Assembly: GCA_965602635.1 (NCBI GenBank)
Contig: CBFCZU010000032.1
Coordinates: forward strand, 1 to 25,184
Direction: 5' to 3'
DNA from: CBFCZU01 sp965602635
GTDB lineage: Bacteria > Planctomycetota > Phycisphaerae > SM23-33
Length of the DNA: 25,184 bases
In this document: piece by piece, positions 18,981-25,184 of the stretch
Layout: each line of letters begins with the position of its first letter
Numbering within the stretch: position 1 is the first letter of the stretch
Made by a program: the position numbers and the translations under genes
The notes under the pieces: model-generated
Database searches by the model: none
The model's input: only the letters and a program-made list of their open reading frames with translations
Told to the model about the DNA's origin: nothing

Positions 18981-19085
18981 TTGCGGCCCCGGTATCGGGC
19001 GCTCGTGTGCATATTGCGCTCACCGGATTCTAACATGCAGCGATGCCTCCGTCACGGCGCGGGGAGGGCAGGGTGGCCGCGCCGG

Positions 19086-20477
19086 CTATTGGCCTTGCGG
19101 CGGGACGTAGTCGGGGTTCGGCTGGGGGATTTTGGCCCCGACCCGCTCCAGCCAGTCGTGGAGCATCGCCCGCAGCCGCTGGGTCCGGTCCGGCTCGGCG
19201 GCCGAGAGGTCGCGGTCCTCGCCGATGTCCTCGCGGAGGTTGTACAGCTCCACGTGGCGGTCCTCGAAGAACTCGATCAGCTTGAAGTCGCCCGACCGCA
19301 CCGAGCATCCCGGCGTGCCGCCCTGGTTGCCGTAGTGGGGGTAGTGCCAGAAGATCGCCTCGCGCTCCAGCCCCGCCTCGCCCCTCAGCAGGCCCGCGAT
19401 GCTGACCCCGTCGGTGTGCTGCCGGGGTAGGGGTTCGAGGCCGGCGATTTCGAGGAAGGTGGGGTAGAAGTCCGGGCTGGTCACGGGCACGCCGCAGACG
19501 CTCCCCGGCCTGGTCACCCCCGGCCACTTGACCATGAGCGGCTCGCGCGTGCCGCCCTCGTACATCCAGCCCTTGCCCTCGGCCAGGGGGGCGTTGCAGG
19601 TCGGGCTGCCCTCTGACGTCGCCAGCCCGCCGTTGTCGGAGGTGAAGACGATCACCGTGTTGTCGGCCACGCCCGCCTCCTCCAAGGCCGCCAGCAGCCG
19701 GGCGATGTTGTCGTCGAGGCTCTCGACCATGCCCGCGTAGCCCGGGTCGCTCTGGAACAGCCGGCGGATCACACGCTTGTCCTTCTTATGCTCGCAGGGG
19801 AAGTGCTCGCCCTCCTCGAACGGGTCCTTGGCCTCCAGCCCCAGGGCGGTGGCCTTGGCCTGATACTTGGCCAGCTTCTCGGCCTTGGCCTGGATGGGAT
19901 TGTGCACCAGGTAGTACCACAAGTTCAGGAAGAAGGGCTTGCCGCCGCTGCCCTTGATGAGCTTGATGGCCTCGTCGGTGAGGCGGTCGGGCAGGCATTC
20001 GCCGTCGGGCCCGTCGGGGAGCATGGGGTTGTTGTAGGGGCTGAAGTAGCTCCTCGGCGCCCCGGCCGACCATCCGCCGACGTTCACGTCGAAGCCGTGG
20101 TGCCGCGGCCAGTAGGGTCTCTTGCCGAGATGCCACTTGCCGACGTGCCAGGTGGCGTAGCCGGCGTCACGCAGGGCGGCCGCCAGCGTCTTCTCCTCCA
20201 GCGGGAGGTAGTGCAGGTAGGGCGCCGAGAGCAGCTTGCCCTTGCCCGCGCCGGGGATGTAGTTGGTGACCTGCACCGTGGCGGGGTACTTGCCGCTGAG
20301 GATGCTCGCCCGCGTCGGCGAGCACACCGGGCAGGCGGCGTAGGCGTCGGTGAAGCGCATCCCCTCGCCCGCCAGCCGGTCGAGGTTGGGCGTCTCGTAG
20401 AACGAGCTGCCGTAGCAGCCCAGGTCCATCCACCCCAGGTCGTCGATGAGGATGAAGACGAAGTTCGGCTTGGCCAT
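19086..20477 (-). CDS. Type I formylglycine-dependent sulfatase without signal peptide
   Basis: Numbered from ATG 20477, this 463-residue S1-type sulfatase has the metal-binding start 'FVFILIDDLGWMDLGCYG' (D12, D13) and the CxPxR maturation motif C52-S-P-T-R56, where Cys is converted to formylglycine. It also has 'HVGKWHLG', the 'FTSDNGG' metal ligands D281 and N282, 'GGTREPLMVKWPG' and a C-terminal subdomain ending near 'ELYNLREDIGED'. It should hydrolyse a sulfate ester, probably on a carbohydrate. No signal peptide exists; the open frame upstream to the nearest stop gives only polar residues, so a missed start does not explain this. A TTG at 20495 is possible but less likely than ATG. The sulfatase subfamily and sulfated substrate cannot be assigned by eye. 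No maturase gene is visible. Confidence 0.92.
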   Translation of the reverse strand: MAKPNFVFILIDDLGWMDLGCYGSSFYETPNLDRLAGEGMRFTDAYAACPVCSPTRASILSGKYPATVQVTNYIPGAGKGKLLSAPYLHYLPLEEKTLAAALRDAGYATWHVGKWHLGKRPYWPRHHGFDVNVGGWSAGAPRSYFSPYNNPMLPDGPDGECLPDRLTDEAIKLIKGSGGKPFFLNLWYYLVHNPIQAKAEKLAKYQAKATALGLEAKDPFEEGEHFPCEHKKDKRVIRRLFQSDPGYAGMVESLDDNIARLLAALEEAGVADNTVIVFTSDNGGLATSEGSPTCNAPLAEGKGWMYEGGTREPLMVKWPGVTRPGSVCGVPVTSPDFYPTFLEIAGLEPLPRQHTDGVSIAGLLRGEAGLEREAIFWHYPHYGNQGGTPGCSVRSGDFKLIEFFEDRHVELYNLREDIGEDRDLSAAEPDRTQRLRAMLHDWLERVGAKIPQPNPDYVPPQGQ

Positions 20478-20750
20478 TGTCCTTCCCGCAGGCAAGCGTG
20501 CCGTGGCCCCGCGGCCGGTCAGCCCGCGGCCTCACGAGCAGCCAGAATACGCCATCGCCCGCGCCGTTGCCACCGCCGGCGCTGCAGACCGACCTTCTTC
20601 GCATCGGGGCGAGAGGCGTTGGCAATGAACCACGACCGGAGGACGGGCTGGCTTGTGAAGGCGCAGCCGAGCGAAGTCTGGTGCTGGCGTTCGCGTACGG
20701 AATAGAGGCTGCACGCTGAACGCTATGTCGAATGCATGCCAATGGCGAAC

Positions 20751-21122
20751 TCAGGCCGAGGCCGTTCCTTCAATGGCAGGACGGCGTCTCCTGCGGGGCA
20801 CCATCCACATCAGCGCGAGATTGACGAGCGCAACGACAGTGCCGATCGCACCCAAACGATATGCCGCTCTTCGGTCCTTTTCGGCGATCCATCGACCAAC
20901 ATCTCGCCGGAGGTTATACGCGAGGCTTGGGAACGCCTCGCGCAATTTCTCTTCGTTTATAACCCCGGCCCTGTCAAGCTCCGTGACCCTTAAACTGGCC
21001 TCCATGGCCCCCCTCTTGCTCGCATATGCCCATAGTGCTGCGAGAACGATTAGCGCCATGAGGTTCCAAGCGAAGATAGCCTTGCCGATAAGAGGTCGGT
21101 ATGAGGATTCTGACTTCTGCAT
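20751..21122 (-). CDS. Hypothetical small protein with two TM segments
   Basis: The 123-residue protein has TM1 at about 13-33, a charged middle ('SLRVTELDRAGVINEEKLREAFPSLAYNLRRDVGRWIAEKDRR', shown here only as a pattern of helix-forming residues 43-84), TM2 at about 90-109, and a basic end 'PRRRRRP'. The layout of two well-defined membrane helices flanking a charged amphipathic segment, with a positive-inside C-terminus, supports a real protein. Codon use is less GC-biased than in neighbours. No strong ribosome site is seen and no family is recognised. The sulfatase gene lies 273 bases downstream on the same strand. Confidence 0.6.
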   Translation of the reverse strand: MQKSESSYRPLIGKAIFAWNLMALIVLAALWAYASKRGAMEASLRVTELDRAGVINEEKLREAFPSLAYNLRRDVGRWIAEKDRRAAYRLGAIGTVVALVNLALMWMVPRRRRRPAIEGTASA

Positions 21123-21589
21123 AGGTCGCCATCACTTTCCGTCAGGGAAACCTGAGAATCCGGTGACACCATATGGTTTTCCAGAACGTCTGCTGGCGGC
21201 GGTTGCCGCGCTGCGCCATGCCTACCTCCCGGAGCCTTGGCGAAGAAAGGTGATGCGGATGCCCCGGAGCAGCCACCCGTTCCAGTCTTCCCACCTCACC
21301 CCCACACTACGCGTTTTCGCCAAGCCTGTCAACCTGAGACCGTATGGTGTCGCAGGATTGCCCTAACGGCGGCCGGCGATCGCCCAGGGCGGACCCGGGC
21401 CGGACATCACGCACTTCGAGCGGCTCGTCTGCCAGGCGTGTCCGCCGGCAGTCAAGTCCTTGCAGCTACAGTGGTCAAGGCCACCAAGGCCCGGTGTGCG
21501 GGCATTTATCGCGTCACGCAGCCGGGGCCAGGCGCAAATAGAGTAGTGGATAGACCATCGATGGCTAACAGAGGTATCCTGTAGCAGGT
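21123..21589. other. Intergenic region upstream of the ECF sigma gene
   Basis: These 467 bases separate divergent genes. No convincing gene is present; frames here are short and of unusual composition. A loose inverted repeat (CTTGGCGAA near 21236-21244 and TTCGCCAAG near 21316-21324) is too far apart to be a simple operator. I could not find a convincing autoregulated ECF-type promoter. It presumably holds promoters for the sigma operon and for the small membrane gene. Confidence 0.5.
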
Positions 21590-22204
21590 ATGGACGAGCG
21601 GCCGCAAGAAATGGAAACAGGCCTTGGTCTCGACAGTGCCGAGGCTTGGTCGCGGTTGTATGACGCCTACGCCCAGCGCCTATGGCGCGAGGTGGCGCGT
21701 CTCCTCGGCGGCAACGGCGCCGACGTGGCTGACGTGGTTCAGGAGACCTTCCTCGCCGCGGCCAGGTCGGCGGATCAGTACAACCCCCGGCGCGGATCGC
21801 CTTGGGCGTGGCTGATTGGCATCGGGCGTCGCCAGGCAGCGCTTCGCCAGCGGAAGGACGTATCGCGGCAAAGGACGGCCCGGAAGTTCTGGCAGGAGTT
21901 GAACGGCCGGGGCGACAGTTGGCTTTCCGGCAAGGCGGACGCGCCGCCGGACGTGCTGGAATCCGAGGAACTGGCGAGCCTGGTTCGCTCGGTTCTGGTG
22001 GATCTGCCCCAACACTACCAGTCGCTGCTTACCTGGAAGTATCTGGACGGCGTCTCAACCGAGCAGATTGCGCGACAGACCGAAAGCACGGGCGAGGCGG
22101 TGCGAGCGAAGCTTGTAAGGGCGCGCAAGGCGTTCAGGAAGGCCTTTGCCCGAACGGTTGGCAAGGATGCCGCAAGGTTGTGGAGTGCTGGCGATGAGCA
22201 ATAG
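21590..22204 (+). CDS. ECF-type RNA polymerase sigma factor
   Basis: The 204-residue protein has sigma region 2 at about 20-88 ('LYDAYAQRLWREVARLLG', 'DVADVVQETFLAAARS', 'PWAWLIGIGRRQAALRQR') and region 4 at about 127-182 ('VLVDLPQHYQSLLTWKYLDG', 'STEQIARQTESTGEAVRAKL', a helix-turn-helix). No region 3 is present, which defines ECF sigma factors. It would direct RNA polymerase to a small stress- or envelope-responsive regulon. ATG 21590 has only a weak ribosome site (AGCAGG). The next gene starts 11 bases before its stop, so the two are coupled; the second protein is probably its membrane anti-sigma regulator. Confidence 0.92.
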   Translation: MDERPQEMETGLGLDSAEAWSRLYDAYAQRLWREVARLLGGNGADVADVVQETFLAAARSADQYNPRRGSPWAWLIGIGRRQAALRQRKDVSRQRTARKFWQELNGRGDSWLSGKADAPPDVLESEELASLVRSVLVDLPQHYQSLLTWKYLDGVSTEQIARQTESTGEAVRAKLVRARKAFRKAFARTVGKDAARLWSAGDEQ

Positions 22205-23453
22205 TGAATCCGACAGGCAGGAACGCCGCTTCGCGGAGATGCTGCGAACAGTAGATGCCGGCGCTGCGGAGCCCAATGAGACGTTCCTGGCCAAACTCAA
22301 AGATGAGTCAACAGAAGTGTTCCGGGCCGCGACATTAGAGCGGCCGGCGCAAGAAAGGAAAAAGATGATGAAGCTGGTCAAGAGATACATCCCCGCGGCA
22401 GCCGCGGCAGTCATAGTCGTCGGAATCGCCGTCGCAGCCCTGCTTACGGTAGCCAATGGCGGGGCGTCATCGGCCTGGGCGGCCGTTCAGGAGAAGGTCC
22501 GCAACGCACGGACCCTATCGTGCAAGGTGACTCAGCGAAAGAAGGGCGCCCCCGACTTCAAGATAGACGTGATGGCATTGGGCGACGGACGCGTGCGTCA
22601 GGAGATGGTGATCATGGGCCACGCTATCACGCACATCATGGACATGAACAAGGGAAAGATCCTCATTCTGGATGCCAGTGACAAGCAGGCCGTCCAGATC
22701 AGCGTTCCTTCCCTCTCGAAGCAGATGGCCAAGCTCCGGGAAAGCGACTGGATGACGAGACTGAAGAAGCTCATCGAGGGGCCTCACAGCGAACTCGAGG
22801 AGAAGATGATCGCAGGCACAAAGGCCAAGGGCTACCAGGTGAGCAAGGACGGCCAGGAGATTACCCTACGGGTCGACGCCGACACCGGGGACATCCTGGA
22901 GATGACGATAGAGATGTTCGAGGGCGACGCGCAAGTGATCCTCTCGGACTTCGAGCTGGACAAGGAGCTGGATGAGTCGCTATTCAGCTTCGAGATTCCG
23001 GAGGGCTACGAATTGGCCCCGACCGGCGCCATTGACATCCGCGAGGCGACCGACGAGGACATAGTGGCGTTCCTGAAGTTCTGGGCCGATGCGAGGGGCG
23101 ACACGTTCCCGGACACGCTCACTGAAGCCGAGTGGTTCAAGGACTGCATGAAGCAGGTTGCCGGGATGGAGAAGGATGTCTCGGCCAAGGAGCTGAAGAA
23201 GTGGGCCGAGCAGATGGGCAGCGCCAGGCTGTTCCTGCAGATGCATCCGGAAACAGCGGCCCAGTATGCGGGCAAGGGCGTCAAGCTGGGCGAGGCCGAC
23301 AAGATCGTGCTCTGGTACAAACGGTCAAAAGACGATGAGAGTTACACCGGAATCTACGGCGACCTGAGCATCAAGACGGACCTCACATCCGAGGACCTGC
23401 CCCAAGAGGAGCCCTCGAAGGAAGCCACCGTCGATTCTCGACCCGCCGCATAG
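22194..23453 (+). CDS. Probable membrane anti-sigma / sensor protein with LolA/RseB-like domain
   Basis: From ATG 22194 (GGAG nine bases upstream) the protein has 419 residues: a cytoplasmic N-terminus (1-62), one TM helix at about 65-86, an extracytoplasmic LolA/RseB-like beta domain at about 93-265 ('ARTLSCKVTQRKKGAPDFKI', 'MDMNKGKILILDASDK', 'LDESLFSFEIPEGYEL'), and a C-terminal domain (270-400) containing 'IVLWYKRSKDD' and 'GIYGDLSIKTDLTSEDLP'. The overlap with the ECF gene and the single-pass topology indicate an anti-sigma role. The N-terminus lacks the zinc-binding HxxxCxxC motif of ZAS anti-sigma factors, so any sigma binding must use another fold. Architecture looks like RseA (anchor) and RseB (sensor) joined in one polypeptide. 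The anti-sigma function is inferred. Confidence 0.75.
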   Translation: MSNSESDRQERRFAEMLRTVDAGAAEPNETFLAKLKDESTEVFRAATLERPAQERKKMMKLVKRYIPAAAAAVIVVGIAVAALLTVANGGASSAWAAVQEKVRNARTLSCKVTQRKKGAPDFKIDVMALGDGRVRQEMVIMGHAITHIMDMNKGKILILDASDKQAVQISVPSLSKQMAKLRESDWMTRLKKLIEGPHSELEEKMIAGTKAKGYQVSKDGQEITLRVDADTGDILEMTIEMFEGDAQVILSDFELDKELDESLFSFEIPEGYELAPTGAIDIREATDEDIVAFLKFWADARGDTFPDTLTEAEWFKDCMKQVAGMEKDVSAKELKKWAEQMGSARLFLQMHPETAAQYAGKGVKLGEADKIVLWYKRSKDDESYTGIYGDLSIKTDLTSEDLPQEEPSKEATVDSRPAA

Positions 23454-23470
23454 TGAGAAATCACGGCTGA

Positions 23471-23507
23471 AACGGGGCCTGCCGATCGCGGCGGGCCCCG
23501 TTGTTTT
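23471..23507 (+). terminator. Strong rho-independent terminator
   Basis: AACGGGGCC (23471-23479) pairs with GGCCCCGTT (23494-23502), extended inward by a T-G wobble and three G-C pairs around a six-base loop, and is followed by GTTTTT. It lies 17 bases after the membrane sensor stop and ends the sigma operon. Confidence 0.92.
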
Positions 23508-23611
23508 TCCGTCTCTTGAGGGCCGACAGGGGGCACGGCGATTCCCGCCGGGGACCGGCAGCAAAGTCCCCGCCCCGTCTTCCGGCGAGCCGGTCCGCCC
23601 GCGTTGCGCCC

Positions 23612-23639
23612 TTGCCCCCGGGCGGGGGGGCGGTATGAT
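23612..23639 (+). promoter_or_regulatory. Candidate sigma-70-type promoter for the transglutaminase-like gene
   Basis: TTGCCC (23612-23617), a 16-base G-rich spacer and TATGAT (23634-23639) lie just upstream of an AGGAGA ribosome site (23661-23666) and ATG 23674. The -10 is good, the -35 moderate, and the position after a terminator is right for a new transcription unit. Confidence 0.45.
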
Positions 23640-23673
23640 GCTACGGCACGCCAGTTCGGAAGGAGAACCTGCG

Positions 23674-25184
23674 ATGCGCAAGATCACCGTAACGTCGTTG
23701 CTGCTGTCGATGCTGGTCTGGCCGGCCCTGGGGGCCGAGCACGCCCCGCGCGTGCTATCACCCCATAACGCCGACGCTTACAGCATGAAGACCTTCGCCC
23801 AGTTCCACCGCTGGAAGGACCTGACCGGCGACGCGAAGGTCTACGAAATCTTCAAGTACCTCGTGGACAAGCGGACCGGCATCTTCCCCATGGGGGCCGG
23901 GGCCTGGGAAGGCACCGACGTGATGTACGACTACGGTTACATCCGCGACCCGGTGAAGATGATCAACGTATATGCGGCCGGCTATTGCGACATGCTCGGG
24001 CCCACGATGGAGGGGATCATGAGGGACATGGGCATCGGGCCGGCGCGGACGGTGAACCTGCCCGACATCTCGCACGTGGTCTGCGAGGTGTTCTACGGCG
24101 GCAAGTGGCACTACGTGGACCTCGACCTGCGCGGCGTCTTCCGCCGCCCGGACGGTTCGCTGGCGTCGCTGGCCGAGGCCCGCAAGGACGCGTCGCTGTG
24201 GCAGGAACCGCGCGGGCCGCTGCGCTTCCCCCTCGACAACCTGGCGAACATGCGCCAGGGCTACGCCCGCTCGCGCGTCGAGCAGCGCCACGGCGTCAAC
24301 ATGGGCGGGCACACGATGGACTACGTCCTGCGGCGCGGCGAGACGTTCACCCGGTGGTGGCGGCCGCAGCAGGACCGCTGGAACCACCACCCGTCGTACC
24401 ACCAGGGCGCCAAACTCGGCATTCTGAACCGCGCCCCCAAGGGCCCCAAGTGCAAGCACCGCGGCTGGAGCGTCCACGGCACCGGCAACGGGCGGTTCGT
24501 GTACAAGCCCGACCTGACGGACAAGTCCGGCGACTTCGCCGACGGGAAGTGCGACTCGAAGAACGTCCGCCCGGGGCCCAACGGCCTGACGCTCGTGGCC
24601 GACGGCGAGGGCTACGCGATCTTCGAGGTCCGCTCGCCCTACGTCATCGTCCCGCGGGTCGGCAAGTACGAGACGACCGACGACGACTGCGAGGCGTCGG
24701 TCGTCAGCATCGACGCGCCGGGGGCGAAGCTGAGCGTCTCGGGCGACAACGGCCTGACCTGGCACGACGTCGAGCTGTCGTCGGGCTCGGCCGACCTGAC
24801 GCGCCACGTCGCCCGCACGTACGGTTACCTGCTCAAGATCGCCGCGGCGGGCAAGGCGGGCGAGGCCGTCGTCAGCTCGCTGAAGATGACCACCTGGGTG
24901 CAGCTCCACCCGGCGTCGCTGCCGTCGCTGCGGAAGGGCGCCAACCAGATGCGCTACGTCACGGGCGACCAGCACGGCCTGGCCGGGCGGGTCGTCGAGA
25001 TCCGCACCTGCGCCAACGACTGGAAGGACCTACTGAAGTATTGCAGCGAGCCGCCGAAGGACTACGGCCCGGAGCGAAAGAGCGGGCGCATCCGCGGGCG
25101 GTTCGTCGTGAAGGTACAGGCCCAGCCCGGCACGAAGATTGCCTGGTTCTCCGCCGGCGGGAACTTCTCGACCCACCAGCAGGC
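23674..25184 (+). CDS. Secreted transglutaminase-like superfamily protein (3' end outside window)
   Basis: The frame stays open from ATG 23674 to the last base (503 codons visible), so the gene is partial only because the window ends. An AGGAGA ribosome site lies seven bases upstream. The N-terminus 'MRKITVTSLLLSMLVWPALG' is a signal peptide. A transglutaminase-like core is visible at about 90-155: Cys105 in 'AAGYCDML', His134 in 'DISHVVCEVFYGGKWHYVDL' and Asp149 follow the Cys-His-Asp order and spacing of the papain-like fold. The rest (about 200-503) is beta-rich with 'GWSVHGTGNGRFVYKPDL' and 'SVSGDNGLTWHDVEL', resembling carbohydrate- or sialidase-like beta domains. The biochemical role (peptidase, amidase or crosslinking) is not known. 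Codon use is strongly GC-ending and typical of the window. Confidence 0.82.
   Translation, partial: MRKITVTSLLLSMLVWPALGAEHAPRVLSPHNADAYSMKTFAQFHRWKDLTGDAKVYEIFKYLVDKRTGIFPMGAGAWEGTDVMYDYGYIRDPVKMINVYAAGYCDMLGPTMEGIMRDMGIGPARTVNLPDISHVVCEVFYGGKWHYVDLDLRGVFRRPDGSLASLAEARKDASLWQEPRGPLRFPLDNLANMRQGYARSRVEQRHGVNMGGHTMDYVLRRGETFTRWWRPQQDRWNHHPSYHQGAKLGILNRAPKGPKCKHRGWSVHGTGNGRFVYKPDLTDKSGDFADGKCDSKNVRPGPNGLTLVADGEGYAIFEVRSPYVIVPRVGKYETTDDDCEASVVSIDAPGAKLSVSGDNGLTWHDVELSSGSADLTRHVARTYGYLLKIAAAGKAGEAVVSSLKMTTWVQLHPASLPSLRKGANQMRYVTGDQHGLAGRVVEIRTCANDWKDLLKYCSEPPKDYGPERKSGRIRGRFVVKVQAQPGTKIAWFSAGGNFSTHQQ

Noticed and set aside
18552..20705. Two + strand frames (18552-19430 and 19788-20705) opposite the small membrane protein and sulfatase
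   Set aside because: They run through both genes and the spacer without domain content, while the sulfatase motifs on the other strand are unmistakable.
21123..21589. Possible autoregulated ECF promoter, and a GGGAAACC-like box near 21149
   Set aside because: No matching -10 element at normal spacing, and the box lies about 440 bases before the sigma start.
22146..22193. Upstream in-frame start (22146) for the membrane sensor gene
   Set aside because: It would overlap the sigma gene by 59 bases and add 16 uncharacteristic residues. ATG 22194 has GGAG at a suitable distance.
23758..24975. Long - strand frame at the right end
   Set aside because: It is antisense to a + strand frame with a promoter, ribosome site, signal peptide and transglutaminase-like motifs. 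Its own translation is repetitive Val/Ala/Arg/His-rich.

Overview
This is a GC-rich bacterial window that most likely comes from a Planctomycetota genome, probably a Phycisphaerae-like lineage. Supporting signs are: two secreted proteins that each end in paired dockerin-type calcium loops with a 'DGLDYVIWSN' signature plus a PEP-CTERM anchor; a type I sulfatase; an ECF sigma factor overlapping a membrane protein with a LolA/RseB-like sensor domain; and carbohydrate-active enzymes mixed with elaborate c-di-GMP signalling. The lineage is inferred from gene style. No rRNA or marker gene is present.

Region 1 (50-10380, + strand) is one compact signalling operon with overlapping or nearly touching genes: an exported or anchored FIST-domain protein, a HAMP sensor histidine kinase, a pseudo-receiver/receiver/GAF/HD-GYP c-di-GMP phosphodiesterase, a receiver/GGDEF diguanylate cyclase with an intact inhibitory site, a large hybrid kinase (Cache-like sensor, HisKA, HATPase, two receivers, HPt), a stand-alone receiver, and a likely 51-residue basic small protein. 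No gene has a DNA-binding output, so the output appears to be c-di-GMP level and protein interactions. About 590 bases of hairpin-rich non-coding DNA follow and separate it from convergent genes.

Region 2 (10973-18383) is a carbohydrate locus. On the - strand are two tandem cytoplasmic GH130-type mannoside phosphorylase-like genes, a secreted beta-propeller-repeat protein, and a secreted PL14-like polysaccharide lyase with dockerin and PEP-CTERM. Facing away from the lyase on the + strand is a GH88-type unsaturated glucuronyl hydrolase with the same C-terminal architecture. The lyase and hydrolase would act in sequence: the lyase makes 4,5-unsaturated uronyl ends and the GH88 enzyme removes them. 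The shared 181-base intergenic region probably controls both.

Region 3 (18417-21122, - strand) has a small two-TM protein, a sulfatase without a signal peptide, and another small two-TM protein. Region 4 (21590-23453, + strand) is an ECF sigma / membrane sensor pair ending in a strong intrinsic terminator. The window ends inside a secreted transglutaminase-like protein (23674 to the end) that has its own plausible promoter. No tRNA, rRNA, CRISPR array, insertion sequence or phage gene was seen.
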